A stretch of DNA of 64,000 bases from Eutreptiella sp. 'Long Island Sound 2002' (Eukaryota > Euglenozoa > Euglenophyceae > Eutreptiales > Eutreptiaceae). How positions within the stretch are numbered: the first letter of the stretch is position 1; the number at the start of each line of letters is the position of its first letter. Below the pieces are notes generated by a model, which worked only from the letters and a program-made list of their open reading frames with translations, ran no database searches and was not told where the DNA came from. Both the position numbers and the translations under genes were made by a program. Shown here piece by piece: positions 28,142 through 40,221 of this stretch. The DNA is taken from assembly GCA_964036045.1 (NCBI GenBank), contig OZ038383.1, positions 11,920,430 to 11,984,429 on the forward strand, in the 5' to 3' direction.

Positions 28142-30130
28142 CACAGGTATAACAGGGCCCTACATTCCATCCTGCGCCGCCCGGGTGCACCGACACTCAA
28201 CACCGCCATGCGCCGGGCGGCACAAGCATGCGGCATGGAGCGTGACACCAACCACACGGGAGCACCACCAGACCTCACCCTCCAGCAACTCGTCCATGAC
28301 ATCTGGACCACCAAAGGGGAACTCGCTACCCTGCTACGCCCCAGCACACCGGAGGCACGAGACCGGGACGCCCACCTCCGTGCGCTCCTCACCACCCGCC
28401 GCCACCAACTCCAGGAATGGCACGCCCACCGCATAGCGGCCGCAGCCCAAGAACGCGAAAGATACGGCAGAAACGACACGCCGTACAAGTCCCTACGGTA
28501 CGTCAGCCGCATCCTGGAGGACACGGGGCGCCGTACCATCCACGCAGTACGCACCCCCGAAGGAGGCCTCACCAATGACCCCGACGCCGTCCTCCAGGTA
28601 GTCCTGGACAGCTTCCAGGCACAACACGGGGACGCCCTCCCCGAGCTCGACCCCCACACCAGAAACACCATCCGCGAGCATGTGCCCAGGGTCTTCAACC
28701 GGGAACAGCGGCGCGCCATCGAACACGACCCCTTCAGCATCTCAGAACTGCAACGCGCCCTAGACCGCCTGAAGAAGGGGGTCGTGCCCGGCGTCGACGG
28801 TTTGCCGGCCGAAGCGTACCAACGTCTCACCCTGCCCGTCAAACGCCGCCTGGCAGCCCGCCTGTGGGACATCGTCACGGGCGCCACGCCCATCCCCCCT
28901 GAGTGGGCCAACCTGGTCCAACCCCTCTACAAAAAGGGGGACTGGGCGCAGCCGGGGAACTGGCGGCCCTTAGTCTGCGCCACCACCGAGGTCAAGCTGG
29001 TGTGGACGCTCATCCTAGGCCGCATCGCGCCGGCGGTCTTCGCCCACGTGCCCGCCAGCATGTGGGGAGCCATGGCCGGCAGGTCCCCCCACGAGGCCAT
29101 CTTCCTCCAGGACACCGCACTGGACATGAACCCCTACGAGATGATCATCGCCTCCCTCGATGTCCAAGGCGCGTTCCCCCACGCCCCACACCGGCTCCTC
29201 ACGGAGGTATGGGATGCCATGGGCCTCCCATTCCTATCCTTCATGACCGGGTACATCCAGACCCGACTCTACGCCGTCATCACAGCCGCAGGCCTCACCC
29301 CCTGGACCGGCACAGACAGCGGGGTCCCCCAGGGAGGCGCCGAAGGCCCCTTCCTCTATCTCCTCGTCACCCTGCCACTGGCATTCGAGCTAGCACGGGT
29401 ATACCCGGGGTACGCCCCATACCCGCTACGGTCCCCCCTCATCAACTTCGCGAATGACAACCTCCTAACTACGGCGACCCGCCACCGCGACCCTGAGAAC
29501 GCAGGGCTACCAACGACCACCAAACAAGCGTCCGCCATTCTCCAACTCACCACAACCTACCTGGACGCCCACCAGCTCCTAGTGCACCCCCGCAAATCGG
29601 TCGGGCTGGCCGACGCCAAGACCCCCACTCCCCACATCCGGAAAGGCGAGCCCCTACACCTGCAAGACACCACAGTCCACCTGGGGGTCACACAGGCCAC
29701 ACGGCACCACCACATCACACTCCCAAGCAAGCTAGAAGAGCGCCTCGCCCGGCTACCCCAAATTGCCAGGGGGGACCTCCTGTCTACGCAGGGCCTGGCG
29801 TACTTCATGGAAGCAGTGCTCAACGCGGCCATCGGGTACCAAGCCCTGCACCTCCCGCGCCCCCATGACGCACTACGCCACGCTCGACAGCAAGTGACGA
29901 AGGCATGGGCGCAACACGGAGGCTGGCCCACGTCTTTCCCCAAGGAGGCCATGATGGCCCACTGGCGCTACTACGGAGACAATACAGGCGCCCTGGTCGA
30001 CATGGCCTATGCCAAACACGCAGCACACCTCCTACACAGGGTAACACACAACCACCAACCAGAAGTTCGCGAGGCGGCAGCCATACGCATAAAAGAAGCG
30101 CAAATGACCCGCAACACCTGCCCCCGGTGA
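28142..30130 (+). pseudogene. LINE reverse transcriptase
   Basis: In frame with the endonuclease after its TAG; first ATG at 28208. Motifs: KKGVVPGVDGLPAEAY (RT0/1), PLYKKGDWAQPGNWRPLV (RT2), ASLDVQGAFPHAPH with the motif A Asp (about 29158), TDSGVPQGGAEGPFLYLL (RT4/5) and NFANDNLL (motif C, 29444-29467). Motif C is F-A-N-D where F/Y-A-D-D is expected, so the first catalytic Asp of the pair is Asn. The frame ends at TGA 30128-30130 and remains open beyond it. Apart from that residue the domain is complete. Confidence 0.75.
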
Positions 30131-31169
30131 ATACTGGCGCAACACGGCGTCTCCACCTCCGTGGGCACTGGCATCTGGGCCCAGCTACAACTCCTCCTAC
30201 CGCACCACACACACGCCATCCTGACAAACCACCACTGCGATCAACAGGGGCCACTTGTGGCCACACACACCGACATCCACCGACGCCCGGCAGGCGAGGT
30301 GGACACCCTGCGCCTCGTGGGGGCCACCATCACCATAGTGTATATCACCCCAACACAGATGAAGATCATGGCCCAATGCGACGCCCACCACGCCCCGTTC
30401 CTTTCCGACCCACAATGGCCAGCACGCGGCGTCTTCCAAGCGTACCTCCGCGCATGTGCTACGAAGGCAAAGCGCGACATGCCGGGGCCCAAGGACATCG
30501 ACACGGCGTACACAGCCTTCCAGCGCCAGCAGCCCCGGCCCCGCCCGAGCGAGCACGAGACCCCCAACGACGGCGGCACGACGCAGGGGGAGCCCACCCC
30601 GTCAGCCGAAGGCTGGACACCACCCACCATCCTGCTACTAGCACCAAACGGCCACAAACATGCTACCGGCACTGTCCAGCGACACCATGCCCCCTGGTCC
30701 ATCCCCAAACACAATGCGCCGGAGACCGATGTACCACCAGTCAGACACAGTGACCAGGGCATACCACGCACGTGCTGGCACTGCGGCCCGGCAGCCCTCG
30801 ACACTCCGTGGCCCCTGCTGCACCTCATCTCCACCCACTACCGCACCCCCACTGCCGCCGCCACCGCCGACCAGCAGGCATGGCTCTCCCCCTGGTTTCC
30901 CACGGTACCCCCAGACCACCCGGCGCACGTAGCCTGGACCCGAACACCCACGGCGACATGGACGTTCACCAACGAGCGGGCAGACCCGGACAGCGTAGCC
31001 ATAGAGTACGACCGCTGCGACCCACACCGCGCAGGACCCCAGGAGGCACCCATGCGCCCCCTACAGCACAAATGCCCCACCCTCCGCGGCGACAAAGACG
31101 ACAAGGAGCGGCGACAGACCATCACGTGCCAGAAGTTCCCCCCCAAATACGGGATACCTCTTCCACCTG
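30131..31169 (+). pseudogene. LINE linker region after the reverse transcriptase
   Basis: Frame 2 continues after the TGA at 30128 through about 345 codons of protein-like sequence (IVYITPTQMKIMAQCDAHHA, HCGPAALDTPWPLLHLIST). It contains no domain I recognise. Near 31165 the protein-like frame changes to frame 0 (MYAYITQGRPDRG), a likely frameshift. It probably corresponds to the thumb and connection segment of a longer pol protein. Confidence 0.4.
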
Positions 31170-32609
31170 ATGTACGCGTATATCACCCAGGGACGCCCAG
31201 ACAGGGGCCTCCTCCGCCTCACCCTACGAGCCCAGGCCATCATCACCCAGGGGATAGGCGTCTATGCAGCGCCACTACTGCAACCCACGCAAATCACCGC
31301 CAGAACCGCCCAGGGGAACCCCATCTATGTCTATCACCCCACGGCAATCGCCCGCCTACCCATACCCAGCGACACCGACATCATCTACTTCACTGACGCA
31401 TCCGGCACCCAGCAACGCACCCCCACGGTCGGTTGCGCCTCCGTGCGCATCACCCGGCACGCGGACGGCCTCCACGTGGAACACCACACCGGGGCCACCA
31501 TCTTTGGGGCGTCCTCACACGGCGAACTGCGCACCATGGCAGACGCCGTCACCGCCACACCGCCACCCACGACGATCCGGCCCCGCAACATCTGGGTAGT
31601 CGTGGACGCCACGGTCGACATCCACCTCACCAGGCGCCTTGCGGACCTGCCCCTCCACAAAGCACTCGAGTCCGGCCTCACCACACAAGCGTTGGGACTA
31701 TGGATGGCCTTCAAGGGCATGCACCCCCAGGACGCCCTACACATCGTCAAGCAGGAGTCACACCGCTACGCACACCGCAATGGACGCGCAGACACGCAGG
31801 CCAAACACCAGAACACCAACCACACCCCAGGGCTCGAACGCGTGCGGCTGGACACCCCACACCACAGCCACCTGCAGCACCTGCCCCCGATACCCCCGGC
31901 CACACAGCCCCCCCGATGGATGCCCGAGGACACGCCGTACACGGATCGAGACAAGCAGTACCACTACCCCACACCCATCCAGCAACTGGCCACCACACTA
32001 GGCCACCCAGCGAACACCGAACTCCTCCGACGCCTCGAAGACTCCGTCCACACCCCCCTCTACTACTCCGCCCTGCGCCCGGACAGCCTCCCAGCACACC
32101 TACAAAAGCCCCGACTCCAACTCGCCCTCGAACAACTTCCCCTCCTCACCCGATACCACCGATGGTATACACGCCGCTCGATCCACGTCCCCGCAGGACA
32201 CACCAAATGCATCTGCAGCCACACGGAAGAAGAAACATGGGACCACTTCAAGGCGTGCCCCCTGTACAGAGGACTGGACACCCTCACAGACTGGAACCCA
32301 ACCCACACCATCGCACAGCACGCAGGATGGCTGACGCAGTCCCCGGCGACCCAGCAACTCACCACCGTCCTCAAGCAGACGGAGGTGCTCGAGGCAGTCC
32401 GCAGGGGACTCGTCCCCACTGCCGTCTACACCTTGCTACGCAACCACGCGGAGGACCCCCAGGCCACGGCGGCGCACATGCAGCTGATGGCGGTTGCCAA
32501 GACGGCGGAGCAGCTCACATACCGCACCCACAAATACCTGCAGCATGCGGCAACCCTGCCCCCAACAGACCAAGCCCACCTCCTCAAACTCCTGTTCTAC
32601 CAACCATGA
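31170..32609 (+). pseudogene. LINE RNase H domain and C-terminal zinc motif
   Basis: Frame 0, 479 codons, ending TGA 32607-32609. RNase H acidic residues are visible in order: IIYFTDASGTQQ (D), HGELRTMADAV (E), WVVVDATVDI (D) and HRNGRADTQAK (H and D). The rest is helical and includes CICSHTEEETWDHFKACP, a C-x-C-x9-H-x3-C pattern seen near the C-terminus of RNase H-bearing LINEs. The domain would degrade the RNA template during second-strand synthesis. All catalytic residues are present. Confidence 0.7.
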
Positions 32610-32624
32610 GAACCTACCCCATGA

Positions 32625-34772
32625 CATACCAACACGGAACCCCCACCACGTCTACACACCGTCCACCGAGCACAGCACTGGCACAGCACACACGGACACC
32701 ACAGGCACCGCACACACTCCCAGCAGCATGCGCACGCCACCAGCCCCCGTCCCCCCACGCCGCCGTCCGTCCACAGGTACCGCCAACCGCCAGCCACCGC
32801 ATGCCCCCTCTGCGTTCGCCAGCGGCTACCACAGACAGCCCTGCCCTGCAACCCAGACCACTGGGTCTGCCTGGGAGCCGCGCACCGCCTCACCCACTGC
32901 CCCCACTGCGGGGACCTCAACCCCCACCACCGCGAGCGGCCCGCGGCCCCAGCCGCACCCCCCCCCGCCAGCCACCCCAGCTTCTTCGGGTTCCGCACCG
33001 ACACCCTCCGGGACCACCTGGGAGGGTACTACGTGGCGGACGCGGCGGACCACACATGGACCATAGCCGTGGCCACGGGCAGCACACCCCTGCCCCCCCA
33101 CAGCCCACCCCTACGCCACAGCGGGGGCGGCTTGAACGTGGCGGCCCGCCACATCCTCCTCGCCCTATACCTCCACCACCGAGACCTGCACCTCCCAGAC
33201 CCACAACTCCCGGCCCCCCAAGCAGCAGCCCTGACGCCGGAAGCGTGGGCCGACACGGCACCAGAGGAGATAGCAGCCTGCCTCGGAATCACTTGCCGCC
33301 GGTTCAAAAACGCCCTCGGCCGACGGAAGGGAACGCGTTACCCACTCAGCGCACTCCTCTACCCGGCACACCACCCCCAGCCCGCACAACAGAAGCCCCC
33401 GGAGGGCTGGGCGTCTTTTCGGGACGCCCACCTGGCCGCCCCCGACGAGGCCACCGCCGCGCGGATGGGCCTCACGGACCAGGAAACCTACGTCAGAGGC
33501 CTCATTACGAGCCTCCAAGAGGCACACCGCTGGCACGCCCGCTCCCGGTCGCCCACACGGGGACAGGGGGGTTCACCCGCCCCCGACACCCACCAGGCCA
33601 AGAAGACCAAGACTGGTCAGGGGGCCCGCCAACGCGCCCGCCAGCAGGGCGTGACGCCCCAACCAAGGCCCGGGTCCAGCCACACCGCACCACCCCACGC
33701 CCAGACCCCCGGGGCACACCAACAACACCACCACCGCCAGCGCCCGCCACCACCACCGTACCGCAGCACCCAAACCCTGCAGCCCAGTCAGCCACCACCG
33801 CCAACACACGTCCACACCATGCCAGGACCACCATACGCGCAGAGCCAGGGGACATGGCACCACCAACACCACCACCACGCCCCCGTCCCTCCCAACCCCT
33901 ACCCCCTAATGCCCCCATGCTACAGCGACCCCCACCAGCTACATCCCCACCACGCCCCAGCACAACCAGGCCCCGCGAACCACCCACCCCACATAGCGCA
34001 CATCACCGCACCACACCATCACGTATTCCACCACCACCAGCCCCTGCCACCACACCCGCCAACGCCGGGGTACCACACACAACCGGCACACCCCCCACAC
34101 CACCACCACGCGGTCCAGCACCACCCGCCGCCCCCGCTACACGGGCCCACGACATACGAGCCACGGTACACCCCCATGGACCCGCGAGGAGCCGCGCACG
34201 CACACCAGCAACACCAGGGCCTAGTAGGAGCGCCCCACCACCACCAACACCCCCCCCACCCACACCCCATGCCAGCGAGCACCATCCACCAGCAGCCTCC
34301 GATCACATACGGACCACAGCCCCACCCGGGGGCTCATGCGGCCGCCTCCCACCAGCACCCCGGCACCACAACCAGTCAAGAACCGCAAGGGCCACACGGC
34401 GCACACACGCAACACCCACACGACCCACAGGGACGCCCGGACCCCCAACCAGCACAACACCCACCCCCGCCCCCCCCACCCCACCACCATCAGCAGCCCC
34501 CCCACCCACACCCCATACCAGCGAGCACCATCCACCAGCAGCCACCCATTACATACGGACCACAGCCCCACCCGGACGCTCATGCGGCCGCCTCCCACCC
34601 ACACCCCGGCACCACAACCAGTGAAGAACCACAAGGGCCGCACGGCGCACACACGCAACACCCACACGACCCACAGGGACGCCCAGACCCCCAGCCAGCA
34701 CAACACCCACCCCCGCCCCCCCCACCACCAACAGCGCCACCCCCACACCAACCCCCCCCACCCCCCCCCTGA
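32625..34772 (+). pseudogene. LINE downstream ORF: zinc fingers and His/Pro-rich repeats
   Basis: Same frame as the RNase H, after TGAs at 32607 and 32622, and with no ATG near its start. It begins with a Cys/His cluster (ATACPLCVRQRLP, CNPDHWVCLGAAHRLTHCPHC), then a region with WTIAVATGS and CRRFKNALGRRKGTRYPLSA. A long His/Pro/Gln-rich tail follows that holds a tandem repeat of about 80 residues (34240-34480 and 34487-34730). It ends in TGA 34770-34772 with the frame open beyond. Coding DNA after the RNase H is unusual for a LINE. No function is recognised; nucleic-acid binding is likely. Confidence 0.45.
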
Positions 34773-36074
34773 GACCAGGCCACGGACACAACACGCGGCA
34801 GCCAGCACCAGCCAATTGACGTCGATACCCCCGCCGACACACGCCACCGCAAATCCCCCCTCCCGCGACCGCCACAAGAGACCCCATCACCGGACCCCAC
34901 GCGCGACAACGACGACCACCCCCCCCAACCAACACCACCCCCCCCATCACACCCCGCACCACCAGCCGCCGCACCGGCCGAACCCTACGCCCTACACAAC
35001 CCCGCAGCGGTACGGCAGCACCTCCGGGGACTCGGAGAACAGGACGTCGTACTGTACCTCCGCACATCTGGCACCAGCACCCCCATCCGGGCGGCCACCC
35101 TGGTTCAGGCGGCCACCCTGGGGGAAGGCGTCAGAGATTTCCTCTTCGACGCCTTCCTCCACGTCGCCCGACACGAGCGCCCCCCACGCGCCACCCCAGA
35201 CGGCGAGAGCCCGCCCCCCACGGGGAGTCGGATCTGGGTGCCCCCCATCGACTGGGGGCGACACCTGGTCCGACACCCCGTGCCGGGGCGGGTGGACACC
35301 AAGGGCCGCACCCGCTACCACGAGCCAGACATGGCCCACCCCCCACCCGACGCCACCCCCGACAGCACCAAAGAGTGGGAGCGGGAAACATGGGTAGCCC
35401 GGATGGCCTCCCTGAGCAACTTCCGGCACCACGTCCCGGGGGACATCCCCACCCCCGACGAGCAGCAGCCAGCCCCCTTCACGTACCTGACCCTCATGTA
35501 CAATCTGCACTACACCCTCTCCACCACCAACTACCACGCACCCACAGACCACTGGGTGGTACACGGCACCGACTCCCTCCTCCCCGCCGACTACACCCCC
35601 CCCCCGCACAACCCAGGCCCCGACACGTACGCCAGGGGGGACGACCCGGACGACCCCCACATCTGGGGCACGTGGGAACCCAAATCCCTGGACACGCTGC
35701 TCTCCATCCGCAGCGGCTACCAGGGCCTTGGTAGGGCGATGTATTGCCTCGCCAAGTGGACCCAACGGACCTGGGGGATCCCCACGGACCAATGGGTGTG
35801 GGTGGTCACGCTGCGCTCCCAGCAGAGGGAAGCCCCCCCAGACCGCAGGGGACCCCCCCCCCCACGCCCCACCACCCTACAACTATGCCCGTACATGGTG
35901 GCAGCCCGCCTCATGACGCTGCTGTGGCCGGGCCCAGACACCCCCACCCAAAGCTACCCCCACCTCACAGAGGAGGACATTGGGGGCATCCAGCGATGCT
36001 TCTTCCAGACCCTCGACTACCTCCAGCAAACACACCCGCACGTCCTGGAGCAGATATGGCCACCCCCCGGGTAA
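34773..36074 (+). pseudogene. LINE downstream ORF, unknown globular domain
   Basis: Frame 0 continues after TGA 34770. Protein-like sequence begins near 34980 (YALHNPAAVRQHLRGLGEQD, VVLYLRTSGTSTPIRAATLV), first ATG 35238, then WERETWVARMASLSNFRHHV and LQLCPYMVAARLMTLLWPG, and an end with LEQIWPPPG and TAA 36072-36074. The mix of Trp, Leu and Arg and the low repeat content look like a folded protein of about 360 residues. No family is recognised. It may be a gag-like or envelope-independent accessory function; that is inference only. Confidence 0.4.
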
Positions 36075-37688
36075 CCCACGTGCCCGCGCAGCCGACACAA
36101 CGCCGCCACGCCAGCACCAGCACGCACGGATCACCAGGGAAAACGCGCGCACACACCCGGTGCCAAAACCTGCACCCTCGTTCTCGCTACTTACAGGACC
36201 CAGCATCATACACCCGCCCCCGAAGCCCAGGACCCTCCGCCGTCTCCCACAGCCTTCTCCTCCGCCTCCGACTCCACAACCTCCACCACCACGACCACCT
36301 CATCCACCACCACCACCACGTCCTCATCCAGCACTCCACCCCCCAGGCCGCGGGGGACACCTCCCAAACGGGCCTCCAAACCCGCCCCCACCGCGAACAG
36401 CCCCGCTGCCGCCAAGGCCCACGCCCCGACGAAGCCCACACCCACGACCCAGCCGAGACCCAAGGCCGCCGCCAAACGGCCACCCAAACCCGCCAGCACG
36501 CCACGACCGCAACCCGCAGCCAAGCCCAAACCCAAGCCGGAACCCGGCGCCACGACGGCAGCGCGAGCCCGGCCCCCCGAGGACGTCCTCTATGACATCC
36601 GGCCCCAGCCGTCCCAGGCCCGAAGGCAGCAGCGCCCAGCGCGGCGCCCCCCCACCGTCACCGACGCCACCGCCACCACCTTCATGGCGGAGCGCGCCGC
36701 GGCCGAAGCGCGACGCACCTCGTCCCGCCACATCTCAAAGCCCGCACCCCAGGCCCACGGACCGCTCCTGACCAAGCCAGAACGACGCCAGGGTCCACCA
36801 GCAGCGTCACCACCCCCCTACCAACCCTGGATGACAGCCCACATACAACGCATGCCCCACTACCGCCGCCGCCGCGAGTCCCCGCCCGACCCCGAGGCGG
36901 AGACCGTACGCGCACACCCGCAGATCCACATCCGCGTGCGCCCCCACTCCCCACGCACCCCCACGGAACAGGACTACGAGGAATCCCCCAGGCCCGCCAC
37001 CGCCACCGGTCCCCACGACCCCGTCACACCCAACCACGCCCACTCCTCCGCCCAAGACCGCAGGCCCGCCCGGGAACAGTGGTGGCAGCGCTGGACCCAC
37101 ACGCAGCTCTGGGAGCTGCGAAAGTGGGCCCGGGGAGAGCCCTCCCTCGAGGGCCTGGTCCATCCGCCCCGCAAGGGGTCGGTGGAGAACTGCCGCCTCC
37201 AGCCGGCGGGGGGTGGATGCCGCAGGCCGCATGGGAAGCCATGCTGGCCGATGCGCTCCACCCCCTGGGAGTCCAACCCCGCAACCTCCCCGCGCCCCAG
37301 GACCACCCGTATGTCCTCAGGCGCCTGCGGGAGACCCTCCAGGAAACGCAGCGAGACGGCATCCGCCTGTGGGACATCACCCAAAGCCCAGCCCCGCACA
37401 CACACACCCCCTCACCACCCCACAAGCGTCGGCGCACCGACACCCGCGACACCCACAGTACCCCAGGAGCCCTGCGCGCCACACAACACGACGCGCCTGA
37501 CCCCCCGGCCAGCGGCGCCGCCATCCAACCCCGTTACCCAGCAAACCACCACCACGGGGCGCCACGCCAGGCCCCGCCCAGAAGTCACCAAGCGAGCCGG
37601 ACGCCCAAGGAAGCCAACGCACACGACAACGAGCACCACTACGCCCAAAGGCACCAAACTCAGGCCCGCTAACGTCGCAACCGCCTAA
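36075..37688 (+). pseudogene. LINE downstream ORF, basic with AT-hook, frame disturbed
   Basis: Frame 0 is open again after TAA 36072. The first part is Ser/Thr then Lys/Ala/Pro-rich, like a linker-histone tail (PKAAAKRPPKPAST). From 36684 (ATG) it reads MAERAAAEARRTSSRHISKP. Between about 37200 and 37450 the better protein (WMPQAAWEAMLADALHPLGV, HPYVLRRLRETLQETQRDGI) is in frame 2, and an AT-hook (KRAGRPRKP) is in frame 0 near 37590-37616, so at least one frameshift is present at G-runs near 37205. DNA binding is the likely role. Confidence 0.35.
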
Positions 37689-38886
37689 CCGGGCCAGAAC
37701 CCAAGCACAAGTCAAACCCGAGCCACACCCCGAAACCGCTAACCCTTGACTCCTAACCAAGCCCGCCGAGGGAACAACGTAACCACAGCCCACACCCACA
37801 GCCCACACAGCCGCCTAACCAGCCAGCGCCAGAAGCAAAGAGACACCTCACCAAACCCGACCTGACCCAAGCCCGTGTACATCAGGACGCGCGAGCCGCA
37901 TCCCTGGGGCGCGACCGCCGCCACAGCACCGACGACACACGCCAGAGGACACAACGCTATTGCACCGCCGCACCAGCTGCCCATGCCTGTGCCTGCAGTG
38001 TACGCGCGCCCCTGTTTTTCTCCTTTTTGTTTTTTCTTTTTCTTCCCAAAAAAAAAAACAAGAAAAAAAAACGAAAATTGGGGGGGGAGGAAGAGGGACA
38101 CAACCACCCATGGCACACGCGCACCGCACACAGCACGCACACCGGTGAACAGGAGCCCAGTGGCCCAGGACACCGCACATGCAACACAACACACCGAGCG
38201 AGCACACCGGTGAACAGGAGCCGGCCGGCCCCGGACACCGCAGACACACCACAGCAAACCGCGCGGGCACACCAGTGAACAGGAGCCCAGCGGCCCAGGA
38301 CACTGCACACACATACGGCGGCCGAGGGACAGGAAAGACCAAATACCCCATGGGTCGGACGCACTGGGGCGACCCAGCCGACCCACCGGGCCAGTGGCAG
38401 GAGCGGTACTCCAAGGCCACTGGTCCGAGCCCAGCCAGGCTGCATCGGGGACCATGGCAAACGTCACCCGGAGCCATGGAAGCAACCGGTGACAGGCGAG
38501 CCGGTACACAGTCCAGGAGGGGGTCACCTGCCAAGCAGAGTGGCCCCGCAACTCAAGCCACAAGGGTGAGGCGGTCGTACCGTAGACAAGCGGGAGCAAT
38601 ACCCCTTGTGGTGAGAGATACTCCACGCGGCTGGGCAGCCCCCCAGAGCTGCCGCCCAAAGGAGGGGGCATGTGGCCCTACCCATGGACACATGTGGGGA
38701 CACCCTCCCACCCGGGACACATGGACCGGGTGGCCGCGACAATGCCTTCCCAAGCACATGCGGGAGCGGCTCATTAGGCACCTGACATAGGGCAGTGGGA
38801 GGGACAGGACGTCCCCCTGGTAAGACCTTCTTCCTGCAATGTCAAAGGAGGCATCCCGAGCTCCCGAAGATACCTACCTACCTACC
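37689..38886 (+). other. LINE 3' untranslated region with 65-bp repeats and TACC tail
   Basis: No coding. T-rich then A-rich tracts at 38017-38075 could form a hairpin. CACACCGGTGAAC or CACACCAGTGAAC occurs at 38138, 38203 and 38268, a 65-bp period. The end is four TACC units. The tail and the region before it are the likely template recognised by the reverse transcriptase. Confidence 0.6.
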
Positions 38887-38899
38887 TCGGGATTGTGAC

Positions 38900-40191
38900 G
38901 AAAGCACCAACATACCGGCCAGGAGTTCCTGGTCATAGGTGCTGTAATTCGAACGCGCTTGATTCCATTTCCAATTCCAGTGTCCTAGTGGCACTAGCCG
39001 CCACTCATTGGTGGGATAGTCATGTTTCAACGAGCCATCACGGTTCAGTCCACTAGTATGATAATGGCAGTGGGTTAGTTCAGCGGGGTTAAGCTCCTGC
39101 CATTGGTAGATCGTTCCACCGCCCCCTACATCACTGGCATCAGTGATCAGGACTATCTCGCCCTTAGGGCGGGGCACCCCCAGGCAGTTGGACGAGGCAA
39201 TTTTCTTCTTCAACTCCTGGAAACATTCTTCCTCCCTGGTGGTCCACCTCCAGGGAGTAGTTTTCTTGATTAGGTCAGTGAGGGGGGCAGAGGAGTAGGT
39301 AAAATTGTGGATGTGACGCCGATAGAAATTGCAGGCGCCCACAAAACTCCTCACATCGTTTAGACCCTTCTTAGGGTCATCGCGAATCTGGTTGTCCTGT
39401 AGGGGCTGCATCCTAGACACGGCTGGTTTCCACCAGCCATACCCCACGTCGAAACCCAAATATTCCATCTCCTCTTTCATAAACTCAGATTTTTTGAGTT
39501 TGATTTGGAGATGGTTTTCTTGACAAACAATGAAAAATTCACGGAGGAGAAGGACATGGTCCTCTTGGGTATCAGTACCCAAACTCACGTCCTCGATGTG
39601 GGCCTCCATTTCTGCACCCCGAGAAATCAACTCCTGTACTAGAGGCCTGCGCCTCAGTATGTACAAATTTTTGTTCATCAGCTCCTGGAAGGGCGCTGGG
39701 GCATTAGCCACCCCGAAAGGCATTACCTTCCACTTAAAGACACGACCCTTAGGGGTTTCAAAAGCGAGCAGCTCCTGTGCTGCGGCGGTTAGGTCCACCT
39801 GCCAGAAACCAGAGCGTTTGTCCATTTTGGTCTTGTAGCTGCATTTGGCAATACGCTGCAGGGTATTTTCCATGTTAGGAATACTCCCTGAGTGGTTCTG
39901 GGTTTTCTTGTTGACCTCACCATAGTCAACAACCAGTCGTAGGGCAGTCGACCCTGGTTTAGCAACCAGGAAACAGGGACTGCAGTGATGGGGGTAGTCC
40001 CCCTTCTTATATTCTTCAACGAGGCCAGCATCAATACATTCCTGGATCTGGCGCTCGATTTCTTCAACCTGTTCCTGTGGAGCGGGATAGGGACGACGCC
40101 TCACTCGTGTCTTTTCAAATTCTGGTTTCAGTTTCAGGTCCATCTGGACCAGTTTTTTACAAGTGAGGGGGGGCGGCAAGGCGCCGAACAC
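38900..40191 (-). pseudogene. Element 1 reverse transcriptase and RNase H
   Basis: Minus-strand frame from 40191. RT motifs: a KLVQMDLKLKPEFEKTRVRR lead, LRLVVDYGEVNKKTQ, TKMDKRSGFWQVDLT, VMPFGVANAPAPFQELM and HIEDVSLGTD, where IDD-type Asp-Asp is expected (element 2 has HIDDV), so the first Asp is Glu. RNase H follows (IVLITDASDVGGGGTI and YSTYDQELLAGML) until the LINE junction at 38899. The 40191 frame is the same as that of the methyltransferase-like ORF to its right, separated only by TGA 40222-40224. Confidence 0.75.
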
Positions 40192-40221
40192 CTCCTCATA
40201 GGTTATCAGCAGTTTCTTCAG

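Larger units (their letters stand above)
25539..38886 (+). mobile_element. 13.3-kb non-LTR retrotransposon (LINE), full span with 13-bp target duplication
   Basis: TCGGGATTGTGAC occurs at 25526-25538 and again at 38887-38899, and joining the flanks restores the element 1 pol frame, so both ends are set exactly. The 3' end is a (TACC)4 tail (38871-38886), not poly(A). Coding order on the + strand: gag-like ORF, APE-type endonuclease, reverse transcriptase, RNase H, then a zinc-finger/proline-rich region and two further frames before a 1.2-kb 3' UTR. The 13.3-kb length is large for a LINE. Base composition is much richer in C than the flanks. Confidence 0.85.

Noticed and set aside
31433-34624. 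1063-codon Pro/Arg/His-rich frame
   Set aside because: It is a shadow of the RNase H and zinc-finger frames; C-rich DNA leaves all frames open, and only frame 0 shows catalytic and Cys/His motifs.
27281-36074. Recoded UGA as a sense codon
   Set aside because: piggyBac transposase and partner gene end in TGA at natural ends, other broken stops are TAG/TAA, and one TGA aligns with Arg in a sister element.
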